Below, one piece after another: positions 62,123 through 64,000 of a stretch of DNA of 64,000 nt (position 1 is the stretch's first letter; each line of letters starts with the position of its first letter). The stretch is from Gloeophyllum trabeum ATCC 11539 (lineage: Eukaryota > Basidiomycota > Agaricomycetes > Gloeophyllales > Gloeophyllaceae): contig NW_006920414.1 in the NCBI RefSeq assembly GCF_000344685.1, positions 102,067 to 166,066 of the forward strand, written 5' to 3'. The notes below the pieces were generated by a model. It was not told the DNA's origin. It was given only the letters and a program-made list of their open reading frames with translations, and ran no database searches. The position numbers and the translations under genes are program-made.

Positions 62123-64000
62123 CTAAATGCCGATCTCCGAGTTGCTCAGGAAATGTGATCCTCCAGCACAACGATATCCCCCCTCCTCCTTGATCCATGC
62201 GTAGCCCTGCTCACATACGCCCATGTCTCGTATCTTCTGCTGAACAAGAGCTTCTTGTCGTTGTTTTGTCTCCTTCTGCCGTTTGATCGCTTCCTTGAGA
62301 CGCGTTGATTTCTCGAGCTCGATTACCAATTGGTCTGGTATATGGTCTACAGGGCGCTGGGTTCCTACTTTGCGCTTAGTGTCGACCTGCGCCGCCTTGC
62401 AAGACTGACGAGAGCTTGTTTCCTTTACAATCTTGATGATCGGAGGTGGGGCCGCGAGTTGCTCCTGCATCCGCTGAGGCGGCTCCGAGCATGAAGCTTG
62501 ATGGCCGTCAGGTACACTCTTAAACCGGACCTGGCGCTCCAAAAACATCTGTTTTATGCAACGTGCCACATCTTGACCTTGTACAATCAATCGCCCTTCG
62601 GACCCGTCGGTGCTGTCCAGAGAAGACAGGACGAAAATGGTGAGCCTTTTCAAAAGTGTCTCCATGTCCCTGGCATTTCCCCAGGACGGCAGCCTCTGCA
62701 ATCCCTCAAGGATAGATATCATTTCTCGGCGCCGTTGATCTGACGGACCAGCAAGTTGGATGTCTTGGTTGCGGAGGTTTCTCGTCAGGATTTTCAGGCA
62801 ATTCTCCGGGGAGAGGTGCCTGAACACTATCTCTTCAGAGAAACGGCTTGCCAGACCACTGTTCACCGTCAGTAGGTTGTTCATCTCTTGCTCGTAGCCG
62901 GCGAATATGACTATGAGTTTACCACGAAAGCGTTCCTGGGTCAGGATGCCGACGATCTCGTCCACGGCTTCTTTGGCGTACTGCCCTTCGCTAAGGCGGT
63001 ATGCCTCGTCGACCAGAAGGACTTTCCCCAGCGCTTTCTCGAAGACCCTCCGTGTTTTCTGCACAGTGTGGCCGACGTATTGTCCTACTAGGTCGGACAC
63101 TGAGCACTCCATGACCTCTGCTGAGGAGAGGAACCCCATGTCGTAATAAACCTTTCCCATTTTGCGAGCCGTCGTGGTCTTGCCGGTGCCTATGCCAACG
63201 TCAATATCGAATTGGTATCCATGTAAACTCAGGCTCACCCGGTGGTCCTTTGAAGATGAAGTTCGTTGGGACGTGATCGCGCGGGTCTTTCCCTCGCGCC
63301 TTCAAACGTTTCGCTGTCACCTGCCACGCCGCTAGTTTCTGAATGATGTCTTCGCAGCCGACCACGTCCTCGAACAGCTTTGCTAAGTTTGCTGAAGCCG
63401 ATTCAACCCGCGCGAACGCGGGATCGAAGTCCTCTGGCTGAAAGGGCGCGTCGTGCGACCGCCTTTCCGCAGGCAACGCCATCTGGCGTGACTGGAGCCG
63501 CAACTTCGCCTGGGAAAGTACATTCTCGACCTCTCCGATATTCCCAAAATTGGGGCGGTTCCGCAAGCGACTCAGTGTTTCGATAGCGACTGTTTTGGCC
63601 TTGTCTGTAGCGCTCAGATCCTGGTCTCGGAGCTTCCACTCCAGGGCCTGCATCAACTGGGCATCGGTGTAGTCTTCAAATACGAACACGTGCTCTATTG
63701 CAAAGCGGCGGGAGAGCCCCGGATTGACGCTCTGTGAAGTCTAGTCAGGCTTGTCATTCAAGATCCACTGAGAAGACGTTCTTCACCTGAAACATCTCTT
63801 CCATCTGGTCCTTGTACCCTAGTAGCAGAACGCAATGGTCTTCCCCTGGCACACTCTGAACCTCGGCGACTATTGTATCTATGACAGCCGTCTTGTAGGA
63901 ATCCGAACCATTGCTGCTACCAGAGTTTCCGAGCATATAGGCCTGTAACCGTCAACAGATGCATCTGCATTCTTCTTTCCGATGAAGGACAAGGACGAAC
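62123..64000 (-). CDS. 3' part of a second helicase-AAA giant (partial, runs off the window)
   Basis: Read right to left, the known part starts in the second AAA+ module just after its Walker B (AYMLGNSGSSNGSDSYKTAV, VPGEDHCVLLLGYKDQMEEM). It continues with LSRLRNRPNFGNIGEVENVL and then the third AAA+ module: GPPGTGKTTTARKMGKVYYD (split by an intron near 63237-63192), VLLVDEAYRLSEGQYAKEAV, FAGYEQEMNNLLTVNSGLAS and LPSWGNARDMETLLKRL. A linker of unrelated sequence and a short coiled coil (LEKSTRLKEAIKRQKETKQR) lead to the tail GVCEQGYAWIKEEGGY, RCAGGSH, ending at 62123. It is collinear with the gene at 25939-33619 over this whole part and shares its intron positions. The helicase half, if present, lies beyond 64000. 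Confidence 0.88.

Overview
The window is nuclear DNA of a filamentous basidiomycete, most likely an Agaricomycete. The genes carry many short GT-AG introns of about 45-70 bp, the protein families are fungal (Zn2Cys6 regulator, CAR/Git3-type receptor, MYND and BTB families, intron-bearing tRNA-Ile), and there is a remnant that looks like a Plavaka transposase. No bacterial-style operons, RBS or CRISPR array is present. All gene models below were spliced by eye; exon edges are approximate unless a position is given.

Layout. 1-10.9 kb is an accessory, decayed region: a transposase remnant, a seven-helix receptor on the minus strand, a broken MYND gene, the cap hypermethylase TGS1 (minus), a WD40 pseudogene, and two copies of a small inverted-repeat transposon. 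One copy lies in a TGS1 intron; the other carries a large palindrome with tRNA-like promoter boxes. 11-23.4 kb is mostly intact: a Zn2Cys6 regulator (plus) converging on a salicylate-hydroxylase-like flavoenzyme (minus), a membrane M28 metallopeptidase (minus), and a divergent CobW/G3E GTPase (plus). 24.2-25.5 kb is an inverted-repeat element containing an assembly gap whose two edges are identical for 206 bp.

25.9-33.6 kb encodes one very large protein (about 2,370 residues): a ZNFX1/UPF1-like helicase, NFX1-type zinc knuckles, a coiled coil, three CbxX/SpoVK-type AAA+ ATPases and a conserved Cys-containing tail. The 3' part of a paralogue enters from the right edge (62.1-64.0 kb). 34.4-36 kb is an ankyrin/SEC-C/MYND gene with a frameshift; then come POLD4, tRNA-Ile(AAU), a 1,400-residue ankyrin-RCC1-BTB protein of the IBTK type, and mitochondrial HSP78. 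49.5-54.6 kb holds two BTB paralogues around a decayed SEC-C/MYND gene. 56.9-61.2 kb holds a secreted 513-residue protein of unknown function and a phenol-hydroxylase-type flavoprotein.

Functionally the window mixes housekeeping genes (TGS1, POLD4, HSP78, IBTK-like) with fast-evolving families (receptor, MYND, BTB, WD40, helicase-AAA). Several of the latter are broken by small indels, three of which sit at short tandem duplications.
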